Positions 61,560 to 64,000 of a stretch of 64,000 nucleotides of DNA are shown here, piece by piece (the stretch's first letter is position 1; every line of letters begins with the position of its first letter). Origin of the DNA: Azospirillum sp. TSO35-2 (GTDB lineage Bacteria; Pseudomonadota; Alphaproteobacteria; Azospirillales; Azospirillaceae); assembly GCF_003116095.1 (NCBI RefSeq), contig NZ_LGRA01000008.1, positions 731,274 to 795,273 on the forward strand, read 5' to 3'. Below the pieces are notes generated by a model that was given only the letters and a program-made list of their open reading frames with translations, did not search any database and was not told where the DNA came from. Position numbers and translations under genes: made by a program.

Positions 61560-62857
61560 CACCCCGCTCCCCCGCCGCCTTGCGGCCATGCGATCGGGTA
61601 GGCGGGGGTGCGGCGGGTGCGGACACGGTCCACCGCCTCGTCCAGGACGCTTCGCAGCAGCGCCAGGAAATCCTCATGCCGGTAGCCGGCGAGGCGGCGG
61701 GCGCCGTTGGCGGCCAGCGTTTCCGCCAGGGCGTCGTCGTGCCAGAGCGTGCGCATGGCGCCGGCCAGGGACTCCGCGTCACGCGGGTCGATGTAGAGGG
61801 CGCCGTCGTCGAGCTGGCCGCGGATGCTGGGCAGGTCCGTGACGATGACCGGCCGGCCGAAGGTCCAGGCTTCCAGCGGCGGCATGTTGGTGGGACCGAA
61901 GAAGGTCGGCATGACCAGCCCGGCCGACAGCGTATAGAGCGCCGGCATGTCGCGGTCGGGCACGAAGCCGAGATAGTGGATGCGGTCGCGCACCCCCAGC
62001 TTGTCCGCCAGGGCCATCACATCGATGAAGGTCCGCGCCCGCCATTTCTCCGTGTAGCTTCCGGCGAACACGACCCTGATGGCCTCGTCCCCATCATCGG
62101 CAAGACGGGCGAGCGCCTCCACGATCAGGCGGTGGTTCTTGTGCATCCAGAACTGCGCCGGATAGAAATAATAGCGGTTCGGCAGTCCGTAACGCCTCCG
62201 GACCCTGGCCATGTCCGTCTCCGTCGGCGGACGGGACCGGCGGACCGGTGGAAAGAAGGGCAGCACCCGGATGCGGTCGCCGTCGATCAGGTCGCCGTAG
62301 AAGCGAAGCACGTCCTGCCGTCCCGCCTCCGAATCGACCAGGACCAGAGTGGCGTAGCGGCAGATCGTCCGGTAGGCTTGCTCCCGCAGGGCGGCGATGC
62401 CGTCGGCGCTGACCTCGGGGAATTCCGGCTGGAGGCGGTGCTGCAGGTCATGGATCGGCACGATGAAGGGGACCAGCGCCTCCGGTCCGATCAGCGACGG
62501 GTGGAGGGTGAGCAGAAGGTCGATGTCCTCCTCGCGCAGGGCTTGTCCCATGGCGGTGTTCAGCACGATCTCGTCCGGCGGGGGCGGCGGGCGACCGCCC
62601 TCGCCATCGGTGGACAGGTAGGATTCGGGCGGTCCCTGCTGGATGTCCAGATCGCCCAGCGGCAGGATCGGCATCCGGCCATAGTGGAGACGGCGGGACT
62701 GCAGGATCCCGCGCAGGCTTTCGCCTGCGGGATTGACGCAGACCAGATCGTAGGGAACATGCGGGGTCAGGTCCGACAGGGCGTCCAGCAGCGACGCCTC
62801 GTACTGGAAGCCGCCTCCTGCCGATGCGGGAAATCCTCTGTAGACACCGACGCGCAT
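61559..62857 (-). CDS. Glycosyltransferase, GT4/GT1 (GT-B) type
   Basis: This 432-residue transferase ends with the GT-B acceptor-sugar-nucleotide region: YYFYPAQFWMHKNHRLIVEA, then VRDRIHYLGFVPDRDMPALY, MPTFFGPTNMPPLEAWTFGR and PVIVTDLPSIRGQL. The Glu of the PPLEAW stretch is the nucleotide-sugar contact typical of GT4. The N-terminal half (MRVGVYRGFPASAGGGFQYE) is the acceptor domain. ATG 62857 has GGGGAG eight bases before. It elongates the glycan; donor unknown. Confidence 0.92.
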   Translation of the reverse strand: MRVGVYRGFPASAGGGFQYEASLLDALSDLTPHVPYDLVCVNPAGESLRGILQSRRLHYGRMPILPLGDLDIQQGPPESYLSTDGEGGRPPPPPDEIVLNTAMGQALREEDIDLLLTLHPSLIGPEALVPFIVPIHDLQHRLQPEFPEVSADGIAALREQAYRTICRYATLVLVDSEAGRQDVLRFYGDLIDGDRIRVLPFFPPVRRSRPPTETDMARVRRRYGLPNRYYFYPAQFWMHKNHRLIVEALARLADDGDEAIRVVFAGSYTEKWRARTFIDVMALADKLGVRDRIHYLGFVPDRDMPALYTLSAGLVMPTFFGPTNMPPLEAWTFGRPVIVTDLPSIRGQLDDGALYIDPRDAESLAGAMRTLWHDDALAETLAANGARRLAGYRHEDFLALLRSVLDEAVDRVRTRRTPAYPIAWPQGGGGAG

Positions 62858-62871
62858 GGTCGCACTCCCCT

Positions 62872-64000
62872 TCAGGCCGGATGCACGGATGCGTCCCGCA
62901 GCCTCTGTGACGCCTCCGACCGGATATGCCGCACGATGAATGGATAGGCGTTGTAGGGATCGGCGATGCCGACCCGCAGCAGGCGCTTGGCGATCTCCGA
63001 GACATATTGGCTGGAGATGATGACCGTCGCATCGCGGAGCGCGTCGGCGACGGCCTCCGGTGTCGTCACGGTCAGGTCCCACGCCTTGCCCTTGCGCATC
63101 CCGTCCAGAAAGCCGGCCAGCGACAGGTTTTCCCATTTGCCGAGCGCCATCTGCAGGATGCGCCCGCCGCGCGACGCGCCGTAGAGATAGATGGGCCGGT
63201 CGCCGGGAAGGGCCGCGAAGTCCGAATCCCGGCACAGGCGCGGCAAGCGCGCGGCGAATTTCGGATCGAAGTCGAAGTAGCAGGTCACCTGCTCCGGGAG
63301 CGGCGGCGGTCCGACCGTGGTGGCGGATGGGACGGGCATAAAGGCGGTCAGGCGGCAAAGCCGCTCCTGCTCTTCGGCCAGCCCGGCATCCGCCCGGTCG
63401 GCAGCGCGCATGGTGAGCAGGCCGCTGCACCCCAAGGGCGCCTGCGCCGCGACCCGATGGGCCAGGAAGGCGGCCGCCGCGCCGCCAAGCTCCGGATCGC
63501 GGCGCAGCATGGCTTTCAGGCGCTCCCGCCGCACCAGAAGGCTTGCCGGATGCAGGGTGGCCGCGGTGGATGCGGGGTTGGTGGCGTCGACGGCGTCGAA
63601 GCCGATGGCGGTCGGCCGCAGCTCCGCCTGGTAAAGCTCCACCATCTCTTCCGGCAGCATCGGCTGGAGTGCCCCGCCATGGACGCCGTCCACGCCGAGG
63701 TTCTCCGCCGCGGCCAGCAGCGCCGCGACGTGGTTGGGAAAGGGCCGCGCCCCGGGAGGCAGGATGCCGACCCACTCGGCCTCCGTGGCCCGCAGCCCGG
63801 CCCACAGGCGGGACCCCGACGACAGTGCGTCGGCCGTCGGCAAGACGCGCAGGGAGGCAAGCCGGCGGACAAGCCTGTCCGGCACGGTCTCCCCCATGCC
63901 GTCGGGCAGGACGAGCACCACGCCAACGGGGCCGGCCGTCTGCCCGGCCACCGCTTCCAGCCGCTGGAGGGCGTCGTCCCAGCCGCCCTCATCCACCGGC
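62872..64000 (-). CDS. Glycan-locus protein with C-terminal Rossmann-like domain (5' end outside window)
   Basis: At least 375 residues are visible; the frame is open to the window edge, so the true start is probably outside, and the GTG at 63996 has no visible context. The N-terminal part (PVGVVLVLPDGMGETVPDRL, EWVGILPPGARPFPNHVAAL) resembles the start of a GT2-type nucleotide-binding domain. The C-terminal part (RPIYLYGASRGGRILQMALG, VTTPEAVADALRDATVIISS) is a small Rossmann-like module seen in glycan-modification proteins. It lies 14 bases upstream of the glycosyltransferase. Confidence 0.6.
   Translation of the reverse strand, partial: PVDEGGWDDALQRLEAVAGQTAGPVGVVLVLPDGMGETVPDRLVRRLASLRVLPTADALSSGSRLWAGLRATEAEWVGILPPGARPFPNHVAALLAAAENLGVDGVHGGALQPMLPEEMVELYQAELRPTAIGFDAVDATNPASTAATLHPASLLVRRERLKAMLRRDPELGGAAAAFLAHRVAAQAPLGCSGLLTMRAADRADAGLAEEQERLCRLTAFMPVPSATTVGPPPLPEQVTCYFDFDPKFAARLPRLCRDSDFAALPGDRPIYLYGASRGGRILQMALGKWENLSLAGFLDGMRKGKAWDLTVTTPEAVADALRDATVIISSQYVSEIAKRLLRVGIADPYNAYPFIVRHIRSEASQRLRDASVHPA

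Overview
This window comes from a very GC-rich (by eye near 68-70 %) alphaproteobacterium. The content resembles Azospirillum or a related member of the Rhodospirillales: many LysR/MocR/TetR regulators, chemoreceptors, ABC importers for organic nitrogen compounds, acyl-CoA metabolism and a surface-glycan locus. The genus is inferred from gene content only.

Layout. 1-10.5 kb: the end of etfA, an acyl-CoA dehydrogenase, rluE, ghrA, a MarR regulator, a secreted LprI-domain protein, a PAP2 phosphatase, and an iron-type ABC binding protein with a fused permease but no adjacent ATPase. 10.1-15.6 kb (minus strand): two small proteins, an MscS channel with a cyclic-nucleotide-like tail, and a chemoreceptor translationally coupled to a CheW-like protein. 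15.6-17.6 kb: a gene-poor stretch with a candidate small RNA whose 3' module is repeated after the MscS gene, then a LysR regulator with a long hairpin terminator. 17.9-20.8 kb: an MFS exporter, a long inverted repeat, an enoyl-CoA hydratase, and tRNA-Gly and tRNA-Val.

21.4-33.2 kb is a coherent catabolic island. A MocR regulator sits between a minus-strand pair (enolase-superfamily enzyme, aldehyde dehydrogenase) and a plus-strand operon (FAD amine oxidase, polyamine-type ABC importer, cupin, GMC dehydrogenase). Both target promoters carry the same two-part element (GAAATTGGTCTGG, then TGGATAT two helical turns further on) in the same orientation relative to the target gene. It is absent from the other promoters I inspected. 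I read the island as import and stepwise oxidation of an unknown cationic amine or amino-polyol.

33.6-40 kb: a carnitine-dehydrogenase-like / beta-keto acid cleavage / amino-acid-type binding-protein operon, then a FadB-like fusion enzyme between decayed TetR, acyl-CoA ligase and acyl-CoA dehydrogenase genes. 39.9-40.9 kb: a RES-Xre toxin-antitoxin pair with a perfect 12-bp-arm operator. 41-46 kb: a TetR regulator, an amidase with palindromic operators upstream, and a GH13 glycosidase. 46.6-53.7 kb: a chemoreceptor with a predicted amino-acid-binding dCache domain, LysR/SDR and LysR/MFS divergent pairs, and IS remnants.

54-64 kb: a surface-glycan locus. It encodes an FkbM-like protein, a radical SAM/SPASM enzyme, a TPR protein, a sulfotransferase, two methyltransferases, a DegT aminotransferase, a cupin, a glycosyltransferase and an incomplete protein at the right edge. 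Most of the minus-strand genes overlap or nearly touch.

The window holds several insertion-sequence relics and no intact IS. Most relics are internal-deletion derivatives that keep one or both gene ends. No CRISPR array, rRNA, prophage or phage-defence island was seen.
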